A stretch of 8,851 nucleotides of DNA, taken from NCBI GenBank assembly GCA_902783615.1, contig CACZRQ010000239.1:1-8851 (forward strand). The letters are read 5' to 3'. Of the stretch, positions 1-6,262 are shown in pieces. Position 1 is the first letter of the stretch; each line of letters begins with the position of its first letter. The notes under the pieces are model-generated. The model was not told where the DNA came from, did no database searches, and saw only the letters and a list, made by a program, of their open reading frames with translations. The stretch is from an uncultured Bacteroidales bacterium. GTDB lineage: Bacteria > Bacteroidota > Bacteroidia > Bacteroidales > Bacteroidaceae. A program made the position numbers and the translations under genes.

Positions 1-501
1 ATAATAAGGCAGATAAGTATCCACCATCTTAACAGCAGATATATAGTTTACAGAGAAGCCGCACTCCTCAGCCAATTTGTCAAAATACTCTGGGAACAAC
101 GTATAGTTGGCCCCATAAGTGCCTACGGCAAAGATATAGTTGGCCTTGAAGGTTGACTTGCGGATAAAGTTCTGTACAATCGTAGGTGGGATAAAACAAT
201 AAAGTGGGAATACAAAACCTATCTCCTCTGCTTCATAAACAGGATTTTCCTTGTGGATTTCCTGTGGGATGCTCAGCATCTGCCCTTCCTCGCCAGCAAT
301 AGTCTTACCTACATAGAGGCTGTTGCCAGTAGCTGAGAAGAAAAAGATGAGTCGCTTGCCGGTAACAGTTGTTGTCTCTGTCTCCGAGGATGACTTGCAT
401 GAAGTAGCAGCAAGGCCATTGTATGATGCCATAGCTGTCAGCGCAAAGAAACCACCCACTCTCTTGAGGGCTTCTCTTCTTGAAATTACATTTTTACCCA
501 T
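1..501 (-). CDS. Exported flavodoxin-like (EFR1-type) protein, 3' end off window
   Basis: This reading frame opens with ATG at 501 and stays open for 167 codons to the window edge, so the C-terminus is missing. The first 20 or so residues form a Tat-like signal: twin arginines at 8-9 in SRREALK, then a hydrophobic stretch (GGFFALTAMA). Cys35 (AATSC) could be a lipidation site, although the lipobox is poor. A Ser/Thr/Glu-rich linker leads to a flavodoxin fold starting near residue 50, with the FMN-phosphate loop FFFSATGNS at 53-61, a second strand GFVFPLY, and VGTYGANYT. The ending MVDTYLPYY resembles the EFR1 family of flavodoxin-ferredoxin hybrids, whose two 4Fe-4S motifs would lie beyond the window. 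The inferred role is FMN-dependent electron transfer outside the cytoplasm; the partner is unknown. The divergent AraC gene is its likely regulator. I am confident of the flavodoxin domain and less so of lipidation. Confidence 0.85.
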   Translation of the reverse strand, partial: MGKNVISRREALKRVGGFFALTAMASYNGLAATSCKSSSETETTTVTGKRLIFFFSATGNSLYVGKTIAGEEGQMLSIPQEIHKENPVYEAEEIGFVFPLYCFIPPTIVQNFIRKSTFKANYIFAVGTYGANYTLFPEYFDKLAEECGFSVNYISAVKMVDTYLPYY

Positions 502-530
502 TATAACACACTTTTAATAATTTTTTTGTG

Positions 531-538
531 CAAAGATA
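531..538 (-). promoter_or_regulatory. Bacteroidetes -7 element for the flavodoxin gene
   Basis: On the minus strand this reads TATCTTTG, an exact match to the Bacteroidetes consensus TAnnTTTG, 30 nt upstream of the ATG at 501. Transcription would begin near 524-526. I see no clear TTTG -33 element at the expected distance; the region there is a T-run on the minus strand. Confidence 0.6.
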
Positions 539-561
539 GTAGTTCAAAATAAAAAAAACAT

Positions 562-569
562 TACCTTTG
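562..569 (+). promoter_or_regulatory. Bacteroidetes -7 element for the AraC-family gene
   Basis: The plus strand reads TACCTTTG, matching TAnnTTTG. It would give a start site near 575 and a leader of about 95 nt before the ATG at 669. No good -33 TTTG is present. The element lies only 23 bp from the opposing flavodoxin -7 element, so the two promoters share their upstream region. Confidence 0.5.
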
Positions 570-574
570 TTACG

Positions 575-611
575 GATAAAGATACCCATTTTACTTATCG
601 GGATAGTTATC
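575..611. promoter_or_regulatory. Cluster of GATA/TATC boxes, candidate operator
   Basis: Within 37 bp of the divergent intergenic region there are GATA boxes at 575, 581 and 602 and TATC boxes at 596 and 608. Two adjacent pairs form short palindromes, TATC-GG-GATA (596-605) and GATA-GT-TATC (602-611). The outer arms, 575-579 and 607-611, are also complementary. The cluster sits at or just after the predicted start site of the AraC gene, where an autoregulatory operator would fit. The assignment is inferred from position and symmetry only. Confidence 0.3.
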
Positions 612-668
612 TGCCTTTTTTGATTTATTTTAACATGACATTGGCTTTTTGAATAAGGTTTTTACTGT

Positions 669-1562
669 ATGGACGCTATTCATTTAGACACTATTGCTGA
701 ATATAACGAGAAGTTCGGTTTTGAAGGGGTGAATCCACATATTAATGTGGTGGACTTCAACGAGACTGTTCAATGCAAAAACGAAACGCTAAGCTTCGGT
801 TTCTATATCATCAAGTTGAAGAACAAGTATTGCGGTAACATCGCCTACGGGCATACTCGCTATGACTACACTGACGGTTCTATTTTCTGCATCGCTCCCG
901 GACAAGAAATAACCATCGATTTAATGGAGGAAGAAAAGCCGTCATCGGTTTGTTTGCTGTTTCACCCCAAACTGATACATGGCACAGAGCTGGGAATGCA
1001 TATACTCGACAGATTTCCATTCTTCTCATATAATAATAACGAGGCTCTTTATGTTTCTGAAGAAGAGAAGCAATTCTTTATGGAATCAATGAATCGTATC
1101 AGACAGGAAATCAAACAAGAAGCTACCTCTTACAACAAAAACCTATTACGACTTAACATCGAACTGTTGTTAGAATACCTCATGCGACTTTACGACCGCC
1201 AGTTTGAGTCACGCAGCCCAATCAACAAGGAAGTGACAAACAAATTCATGAAACAATTGCATGAATACTATGTCCACCAACAGACCCAAGAGGTTAGCTT
1301 GCCTACTGTGGAATATTTTGCTAATCTGTCTGGCTACTCTACCAAATATTTCAGTGAACTTATCAAGAGAGATATTGGCAAGAGTGCACAGGATCTCATC
1401 ACCTCTTATATATTGGATGTAGCTATGAATAAGCTACAAGGGTGCAATGCCAGTATAAAGGAAATTGCCTATGAGCTGGGATTTCAACACCCACAGCACT
1501 TCACCCGTTTCTTCACCAAACAGATGGGTTGTTCGCCAAAAGAATACAAGAACAAGCTTTGA
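669..1562 (+). CDS. AraC/XylS-family transcriptional regulator
   Basis: The 297-residue product is a DNA-binding regulator. Residues 1 to about 130 look like a cupin-type sensor domain (short beta strands such as LSFGFYIIKLKN and SIFCIAPGQEITI). A helical linker follows (about 135-205). The C-terminal 90 residues form the AraC double helix-turn-helix: the first around 214-237 (VEYFANLSGYSTKYFSELIK), the second from 263 (IKEIAYELGF, then HFTRFFTKQMGCSPKEYK), the typical family ending. Length is normal for the family. The gene diverges from the exported flavodoxin gene across 167 bp, an arrangement that usually means the regulator controls the neighbour. The effector cannot be read from sequence. 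The ATG at 669 is the first in-frame start and keeps the whole sensor domain; no Shine-Dalgarno is present, as expected for Bacteroidetes. Confidence 0.93.
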   Translation: MDAIHLDTIAEYNEKFGFEGVNPHINVVDFNETVQCKNETLSFGFYIIKLKNKYCGNIAYGHTRYDYTDGSIFCIAPGQEITIDLMEEEKPSSVCLLFHPKLIHGTELGMHILDRFPFFSYNNNEALYVSEEEKQFFMESMNRIRQEIKQEATSYNKNLLRLNIELLLEYLMRLYDRQFESRSPINKEVTNKFMKQLHEYYVHQQTQEVSLPTVEYFANLSGYSTKYFSELIKRDIGKSAQDLITSYILDVAMNKLQGCNASIKEIAYELGFQHPQHFTRFFTKQMGCSPKEYKNKL

Positions 1563-1602
1563 CCCCGTTATTCAAGTCAAAAGCTTCATCTTTTCTTTGT
1601 TT
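1554..1602 (+). terminator. Probable intrinsic terminator overlapping the end of the AraC gene
   Basis: AAGCTTTGAC (1554-1563) pairs with GTCAAAAGCTT (1576-1586), with one bulged A and a 12-nt loop. A T-rich but interrupted tract (1587-1602) follows. The left arm contains the TGA stop codon of the regulator. The broken T-run makes its efficiency doubtful. Confidence 0.45.
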
Positions 1603-1627
1603 AATTAGGAAAAAAGCCTTAACTTCG
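1596..1627 (+). promoter_or_regulatory. Promoter of the threonine aldolase (glycerol) gene row
   Basis: A -33 element TTTG at 1596-1599 is followed after 20 bp by TAACTTCG at 1620-1627, one mismatch from TAnnTTTG. The spacing is right for Bacteroidetes sigma-ABfr promoters. Transcription would start near 1633, leaving a leader of about 30 nt before the ATG at 1663. I found no comparable promoter before glpK or glpF, so this may drive all three genes. Confidence 0.55.
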
Positions 1628-1662
1628 CAGGGTAAACAATAAATCAAACCATATTATAGATA

Positions 1663-2700
1663 ATGTATAGCTTTACATGCGACTATTCAGAGGGGGCACA
1701 TCCCAACGTCCTGAAGAAGCTTCAGGAGCTTAATTATGTGCAACATCCTGGCTATGGCGAGGATACAGTGACTGATGAGGCCATAGAAAGGATACGCCAA
1801 AGCATCGGCAATCCAAAGGCAAGCATCTATTTCGTTATTGGTGGCACACAGGCCAACATGGCGGTCATCTCGGCACTGTTGCGCACACCGGAAGCAGTGA
1901 TTTGTGTGGAGGGAGGACACATCTTCGCCCACGAAACGGGAGCCATCGAGGCAACAGGGCATCGTGTGATTACGGTACCAGGCATTCAAGGCAAGCTTAC
2001 CCCAGCTGGCATCCAGAAAGCGTTGGATGACTACTTCATGCGTCCCCACATGGTGAAGCCTGCGATGGTGTATGTATCTGATGCCACAGAAGTTGGCACC
2101 ATTTATAAAAAAGCGGAGCTGCAAGCCATCAGCGATTTCTGTCGTGCTCACAAGCTGTTGCTGTATCTCGACGGCGCACGTCTGGGAAGTGCTTTGACAG
2201 CTGAAGACAACGACTTGACGCTGCATGACTTGACAGAGCTGACCGATGCTTTCTATATCGGAGGCACCAAGAACGGAGCATTGTTTGGCGAAGCCATTGT
2301 ATTCAACGATCCAAAGTTGTATCCCGACTTCGACTATGTGCGCAAGGAACGTGGTGCATTGTTGGCAAAGGGTTGGCTCTTGGGAGCTCAGTTTGGCGAA
2401 TTGTTCAAGGATGACCTCTATTTCAAGATTGCCCGTCACGCCAATATGCTGGCCAAGAAACTGGCTTCAGCACTCAAGGAAGCTGGTTATGATTTCTTAG
2501 CGGAATCAACCACCAACCAGATCTTCCCCATCGTCACCAAAGAAGAGATGGCTTTCTTAGCACAGAAGTATGTCTTCGAAGAGTGGCAACCTATTGACGA
2601 GCATCGAACCGCCATCCGTTTCGTCACCTCGTGGGCTACGGATGAGGAGCATGTAGATGAGTTGATAAGCGACTGTGTTGCTTTGAGAACTAACGATTGA
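1663..2700 (+). CDS. ltaE: Low-specificity L-threonine aldolase (PLP-dependent)
   Basis: This 345-residue protein belongs to the fold-type I PLP enzymes of the beta-eliminating lyase/threonine aldolase group, which cleave L-threonine or L-allo-threonine to glycine and acetaldehyde in the cytoplasm. Visible landmarks are the opening FTCDYSEGAHPNVL, the cofactor-binding segment GGTQANMAVI, the His-rich EGGHIFAHETGA (His86, His90), the LYLDGARLGSAL motif with Asp170 (pyridine-nitrogen contact) and Arg173, and GGTKNGALFGE with Lys203 as the Schiff-base lysine. Length is normal and no catalytic residue appears lost. The last codons (ending TND) run into the heptamer array that supplies the TGA stop. 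It is followed by glpK after 95 nt. A different threonine-aldolase-like lyase or racemase activity cannot be excluded; the family is certain, the exact substrate is not. Confidence 0.9.
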   Translation: MYSFTCDYSEGAHPNVLKKLQELNYVQHPGYGEDTVTDEAIERIRQSIGNPKASIYFVIGGTQANMAVISALLRTPEAVICVEGGHIFAHETGAIEATGHRVITVPGIQGKLTPAGIQKALDDYFMRPHMVKPAMVYVSDATEVGTIYKKAELQAISDFCRAHKLLLYLDGARLGSALTAEDNDLTLHDLTELTDAFYIGGTKNGALFGEAIVFNDPKLYPDFDYVRKERGALLAKGWLLGAQFGELFKDDLYFKIARHANMLAKKLASALKEAGYDFLAESTTNQIFPIVTKEEMAFLAQKYVFEEWQPIDEHRTAIRFVTSWATDEEHVDELISDCVALRTND

Positions 2701-2781
2701 GAATTGACAATTGACCATTGACGATTGACAATTAATTACTCCGCATGGGTAATCGTCAATTGTCAATCGTCAATAGTCAAT
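2696..2781. repeat. Inverted ATTGACN heptamer arrays forming a long hairpin
   Basis: From 2696 the plus strand carries ATTGAGA, ATTGACA, ATTGACC, ATTGACG and ATTGACA in tandem. From 2781 the minus strand carries ATTGACT, ATTGACG, ATTGACA and ATTGACG. Arms 2710-2733 and 2758-2781 pair over 24 nt with one mismatch. An inner stem (2735-2741 with 2747-2753, one G-T pair) closes a 5-nt loop. The array begins over the stop codon of the threonine aldolase gene and ends 14 nt before glpK. It has no T-tract typical of a terminator. It could act as an mRNA-stabilising structure, an attenuator, or simply a proliferating repeat. Confidence 0.85.
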
Positions 2782-2795
2782 AAAAATATAATACT

Positions 2796-4286
2796 ATGGA
2801 AAAATACATTTTAGCAGTAGATCAAGGCACGAGCAGTTCTCGCGCCATCATCTTCAACAAGAAAGGTGAAAGCTGTGCTGTGGCACAGAAGGAATTTACG
2901 CAGTATTTCCCGAAATCGGGATGGGTGGAGCATAATCCACACGAAATCTGGTCATCAGAGGCCTCGGTCATCAGTGAAGCGATGGCCAAGATGGGCATCA
3001 ACGGTGAAGATATCGCTGCCATCGGTATCACCAACCAGCGAGAAACCACCATCGTGTGGGATGTGGAAACCGAGGAACCTATCTACAATGCCATTGTGTG
3101 GCAAGATCGCCGTACGGCTGAGTTCTGCGACGAACTGAAAGCTCAGGGTGTGACCGAGATGATTCACGAAAAGACAGGCCTCATCATCGACGCTTATTTC
3201 AGCGCCACGAAAATCAAATGGATGCTCGACAATGTGAGTGGTGCCCGCGCTCGTGCCCAGCAGGGCAAGTTGCGCTTCGGCACAGTTGATTCATGGTTAG
3301 TTTGGCGACTCACCAAGGGTGCTTTGCACATCACCGATGTCACCAATGCCTCTCGCACCATGTTGTTTAACATCCACACGCTGCAATGGGATGAGGATTT
3401 GCTGAAACTGTTTGACATTCCTTTGTCGATGATGCCCCAGGTGAAGTCGTGCAGTGAGGTATATGGCTATACCCAGTCGGCCATCTTCAACCAACCAGTG
3501 GCCATCGGTGGCATCGCAGGCGACCAGCAGGCAGCTCTCTTCGGACAGCTCTGCACCGAGCCTGGTAGCGTGAAAAACACCTACGGCACAGGCTGCTTCC
3601 TGTTGATGAACAGTGGTGAAAAGCCCATCATGTCGAAAAACAATCTGCTCACCACCATCGCCCTGAAGCGAGGCGACCAGGTTACTTATGCCTTAGAGGG
3701 CAGTATCTTCGTGGGAGGTTCAGTGGTACAGTGGTTGCGCGATGGATTGGGAATCATCAAGTCATCCAGTGAGATAGAAGCTTTGGCAGCCACAGTGCAA
3801 GACACAGGAGGTGTGTATTTCGTGCCTGCACTCACAGGTATGGGTGCCCCCTACTGGGATCAGTATGCGCGAGGCAGCATCACAGGCATCAGTCGAGGCA
3901 CCACAGCAGCCCACATCGCTCGTGCAGCCTTGGAGGGTATCGCTTTCCAGACACTCGATATTGTACAGGCTATGCAGCGTGATGCTGAACTGCCACTGAA
4001 GGAACTCAAGGTGGATGGTGGAGCCTCTCGCAACAACCTGATGATGCAATTCCAGGCTGACATTCTGGACACCAAGGTGATACGTCCACGTAATCCTGAA
4101 ACCACAGCCTTAGGAGCTACCTATCTGGCAGGCTTGGCAGTAGGTTTCTGGAAGAGCATTGAGGAAATACGCGACCAGTGGCAAATCGACTCGATGTTCA
4201 TGCCAAACGAAGATCGTCAGCATGTAGAAGCCCAAGTGAAAGGCTGGCGTGAAGCGATACAGCGTACGTTGACGATTGACAATTGA
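2796..4286 (+). CDS. glpK: Glycerol kinase
   Basis: The 496-residue FGGY-family kinase phosphorylates glycerol with ATP to sn-glycerol-3-phosphate in the cytoplasm, trapping glycerol that enters through the facilitator encoded next. The N-terminal phosphate-binding motif DQGTSSSRAIIF starts at residue 9. Glycerol contacts known from the E. coli enzyme are all present: Arg82-Glu83 (NQRET), Trp102, Tyr134 and Asp243 (GDQQAAL, catalytic base). FGGY signature 1 is YFSATKIKW (134-142) and signature 2 starts at VDGGASRNN (406-414). Length is standard for the family. The last residues, TLTIDN, are encoded by a heptamer repeat array that also gives the TGA stop, so the C-terminal tail is repeat-derived. 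No Bacteroidetes promoter is visible in the 95 nt before it, which favours co-transcription from 1596-1627. Confidence 0.98.
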   Translation: MEKYILAVDQGTSSSRAIIFNKKGESCAVAQKEFTQYFPKSGWVEHNPHEIWSSEASVISEAMAKMGINGEDIAAIGITNQRETTIVWDVETEEPIYNAIVWQDRRTAEFCDELKAQGVTEMIHEKTGLIIDAYFSATKIKWMLDNVSGARARAQQGKLRFGTVDSWLVWRLTKGALHITDVTNASRTMLFNIHTLQWDEDLLKLFDIPLSMMPQVKSCSEVYGYTQSAIFNQPVAIGGIAGDQQAALFGQLCTEPGSVKNTYGTGCFLLMNSGEKPIMSKNNLLTTIALKRGDQVTYALEGSIFVGGSVVQWLRDGLGIIKSSSEIEALAATVQDTGGVYFVPALTGMGAPYWDQYARGSITGISRGTTAAHIARAALEGIAFQTLDIVQAMQRDAELPLKELKVDGGASRNNLMMQFQADILDTKVIRPRNPETTALGATYLAGLAVGFWKSIEEIRDQWQIDSMFMPNEDRQHVEAQVKGWREAIQRTLTIDN

Positions 4287-4302
4287 CCATTGACAATTGA
4301 GC
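4268..4302 (+). repeat. Tandem ATTGACN heptamer array at the glpK stop
   Basis: Five heptamers stand in tandem: GTTGACG, ATTGACA, ATTGACC, ATTGACA and ATTGAGC. Because the unit is 7 nt, TGA falls in all three forward frames (4270, 4277, 4284, 4291, 4298); the one at 4284 ends glpK. A 20-nt stretch (4275-4294) is identical to 2703-2722 in the previous intergenic array, which shows both are the same repeat family. Confidence 0.85.
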
Positions 4303-4327
4303 TTCGCTCCAATTTCGTCACGACTCG

Positions 4328-4354
4328 GCATAGCTCAAGCAAGCTTGGCTCTGC
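4328..4354. repeat. Imperfect hairpin inside the glpK-glpF spacer
   Basis: Positions 4328-4340 pair with 4343-4354 around a 2-nt AA loop, with one bulge, one mismatch and one G-T pair. The core is CAAGC/GCTTG. It sits in a 74-nt segment (4299-4372) between two heptamer arrays and has no following T-tract, so a terminator role is unlikely. A small stem GAGC-TTC-GCTC (4299-4309) lies at the left end of the same segment. Confidence 0.5.
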
Positions 4355-4370
4355 TCTCGCTGTTCCGAAA

Positions 4371-4387
4371 AGTGACCATTGACAATT
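4371..4387 (+). repeat. Second, short heptamer array before glpF
   Basis: AGTGACC, ATTGACA and ATT stand in tandem here. The 15-mer TGACCATTGACAATT occurs at 4284-4298 and again at 4373-4387, so the 74-nt segment between is framed by direct repeats. The glpF start follows 27 nt later with no recognisable promoter in the A/T-rich gap. Confidence 0.75.
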
Positions 4388-4414
4388 AAGCAATAAATTA
4401 ATACTTAAACCATT

Positions 4415-5137
4415 ATGATCGAAAAAATGATTTTTGAGTTCTTAGGAACCATGATACTGATTCTGATGGGCGATGGCGTTTGCGCCAACGTCAGTTTGGA
4501 AAAATCGAAGGCTAAGGGTGCCGGCTGGGTAGTTGTAACCTTTGCCTGGGGTCTCGCCGTAATGTGCGGTGTATTTGTAGCCGGTCCTTATACGGGTGCT
4601 CACCTCAATCCTGCCGTATCCATCGGTTTGGCATTGGCTGGCACTTTCAGCTGGGATTTGGTGTTGCCCTACATCGTAGCTCAGATGCTGGGTGGCTTCG
4701 TTGGAGCCGTATTGGTTTACATGTTCTTTAAAGACCACTACGATGCTACGCCCGATGCAGATGCCAAGTTGGGCACATTCTGCACCATTCCTGCCATTCG
4801 CAACAAGCCCCGCAACCTGCTGAGCGAGACCATCGGTACCTTCGTGCTGGTATTCTGTATTCTCGCTATGGGTACTGCTGGCAACACGCCTGAAATGGGT
4901 ATGGGTAGCCTCGGTGCCTTCCCTGTTACCTTCCTGATTGTGGCCATCGGTATGTCGTTAGGTGGTACCACAGGTTATGCCATCAATCCTGCCCGCGACC
5001 TCGCCCCACGTTTCGCTCATTTCCTCCTGCCCATCAAGGGCAAGCGCGATAGCGACTGGGGTTATGCTTGGGTGCCTATTGTGGGTCCCATCATCGGTGG
5101 AGCCATCGCCGCAGGCATCTATCTCATGGTTTGCTAA
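4415..5137 (+). CDS. glpF: Glycerol facilitator (MIP/aquaglyceroporin)
   Basis: The 240-residue inner-membrane channel of the major intrinsic protein family passes glycerol and similar small polyols by diffusion. Hydrophobic stretches fit the six-helix MIP fold. The first pore motif is HLNPAVS with NPA at 65-67; the second is INPARD with NPA at 191-193. The Asp after the second motif (Asp195) marks glyceroporins rather than water channels. By alignment with E. coli GlpF the selectivity filter is Trp45, Tyr188 and Arg194; Tyr replaces the Phe of the E. coli protein, so the pore may be slightly more polar. Length is slightly short of E. coli GlpF. It follows glpK after 128 nt of repeat-bearing spacer and surely works with it. 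The N-terminus MIEKMIFEFLGT is typical, which supports the ATG at 4415. Confidence 0.95.
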   Translation: MIEKMIFEFLGTMILILMGDGVCANVSLEKSKAKGAGWVVVTFAWGLAVMCGVFVAGPYTGAHLNPAVSIGLALAGTFSWDLVLPYIVAQMLGGFVGAVLVYMFFKDHYDATPDADAKLGTFCTIPAIRNKPRNLLSETIGTFVLVFCILAMGTAGNTPEMGMGSLGAFPVTFLIVAIGMSLGGTTGYAINPARDLAPRFAHFLLPIKGKRDSDWGYAWVPIVGPIIGGAIAAGIYLMVC

Positions 5138-5143
5138 AATATA

Positions 5144-5169
5144 AATGGGGGTTAATCACAACCCCCATT
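5144..5169. terminator. Bidirectional terminator between glpF and the ABC operon
   Basis: AATGGGGGTT (5144-5153) and AACCCCCATT (5160-5169) form a perfect 10-bp stem with five G-C pairs and a 6-nt loop. It lies 6 nt after the glpF stop and 4 nt after the convergent ATPase stop. A/T-rich sequence follows on both sides, though neither T-run is strong. It serves both convergent transcripts. Confidence 0.8.
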
Positions 5170-5173
5170 CTAT

Positions 5174-6262
5174 TTAAAACCCAAATACAATTTTGAAACC
5201 ATCTGGCTGGTCTTCCTCAGTGACGCTCTTCGACATGCCTCGAACGATGCTGACGGCAATTTCATCGGCCAGCTTCCTGCTCAAAGGCGATTCATGCATG
5301 CCTCTGATGGTGATATTCATGTTCAGACTATAATCCATCTCACTGAACACCAGCTCAACATTCAAAGGTCGTTCATTGGTAGCAATCAATGTGTTAAGCA
5401 TCTCCTCTATCACATGCTTGACAGGCTCACACTTGTCGTAAAGCGCATACTTGGTGCAGAACAAATCCACTTCGGTGAAGAAACCATACATATCGTAATC
5501 GGCACCAGTCACATCCAGACGCAGACTGCGGATACGATGGATAAAGGTCTGTGTATCTTCACGCTGAGGATGGTCGAAAATCTGTTCTGGAGTGCCGTCC
5601 TCATAAATTATGCCCTTGTTCATGAAGAAGATGCGGGATGATACGTCTTTCGCAAACTTCATCTCATGGGTCACAATCAGCATGGTCATGCCCTCTTTGG
5701 CTAATTGACGGATGACGCTCAGCACCTCGCCCACCATCGTGGGGTCGAGGGCACTGGTAGGCTCATCAAACAGAATGATCTCGGGGTGCATGGCCAAGCA
5801 GCGAGCTATAGCTACACGTTGTTTCTGTCCACCACTGAGACTGGCTGGATAAACGTTAGCCTTCTCTGCCATACCCACCTTGCGCAACAGTTGAATGGCT
5901 TCCGCCTCGGCATCTTGTTTACTCTTCTTCAACAGCTTGATGGGTGCCAAAGTAACATTCTGCAGAATGGTCAAATGGTCAAACAGGTTGAAACTCTGAA
6001 ACACCATACCCATGCGCTGGCGCAGGCGGTTCATTGGGTAGCCCTTTTCCAGTATATTCTCACCATCCACGAGGATTTCACCACCAGTAGGTGGATCAAG
6101 CAGGTTCAAGGCACGGAGAAAGGTACTTTTACCTGTACCCGACGGACCGATAATACTGATGACCTCACCTTTGTCAATGTCACAATTCACATCTTTCAGC
6201 ACCTGAAAGGATTCTCCTGTAGGTGTAGTATATGTTTTGCTAAGGTGTCTTACGCTAATCAT
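5174..6262 (-). CDS. Polar amino-acid ABC transporter ATPase with extra C-terminal GHKL-like domain
   Basis: The 362-residue protein is about 115 residues longer than GlnQ/HisP-type ATPases. Residues 1 to about 242 are a complete nucleotide-binding domain: Walker A GPSGTGKST (39-47), Q-loop Gln89 in VFQSFNLFDHL, signature LSGGQ (142-146), Walker B EIILFDEP with Asp166-Glu167, and switch His199 in VTHEM. It energises the permease encoded just upstream; its ATG overlaps that gene's TGA (ATGA, 6262-6259). Residues 246-362 form an added domain. Its order of elements resembles SpoIIAB/RsbW-type GHKL folds: a strand SLRLDVT, helices, an N-box-like IEEMLNTL with Glu286 and Asn290, strands VELVFSE and LNMNITIRG, a helix DEIAVSIVRGMS, and a final strand GFKIVFGF. 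The Asp-x-Gly box expected after NITIR is missing (GMHES), so ATP binding there is doubtful. It does not resemble the MetN NIL domain. The ATPase assignment is sure; the GHKL likeness is inferred. Confidence 0.93.
   Translation of the reverse strand: MISVRHLSKTYTTPTGESFQVLKDVNCDIDKGEVISIIGPSGTGKSTFLRALNLLDPPTGGEILVDGENILEKGYPMNRLRQRMGMVFQSFNLFDHLTILQNVTLAPIKLLKKSKQDAEAEAIQLLRKVGMAEKANVYPASLSGGQKQRVAIARCLAMHPEIILFDEPTSALDPTMVGEVLSVIRQLAKEGMTMLIVTHEMKFAKDVSSRIFFMNKGIIYEDGTPEQIFDHPQREDTQTFIHRIRSLRLDVTGADYDMYGFFTEVDLFCTKYALYDKCEPVKHVIEEMLNTLIATNERPLNVELVFSEMDYSLNMNITIRGMHESPLSRKLADEIAVSIVRGMSKSVTEEDQPDGFKIVFGF

Noticed and set aside
1687..2439. 250-codon minus-strand open frame
   Set aside because: It lies entirely antisense to the threonine aldolase gene, is rich in Cys/His/Gln, and shows no recognisable domain. 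It is a shadow of the real gene.
2696..2781. CRISPR array
   Set aside because: The repeats are 7-nt units in direct contact, with no spacers of constant length and no cas genes nearby.
2710..2781. Rho-independent terminator before glpK
   Set aside because: The stem is A/T-rich and followed by AAAAATATAA rather than a T-run on the plus strand, and it would cut glpK off with no other visible promoter.
5174..5530. MetN-type NIL domain at the ATPase C-terminus
   Set aside because: The segment is longer than NIL, lacks its Gly-rich pattern, and has an N-box-like helix that NIL does not have.
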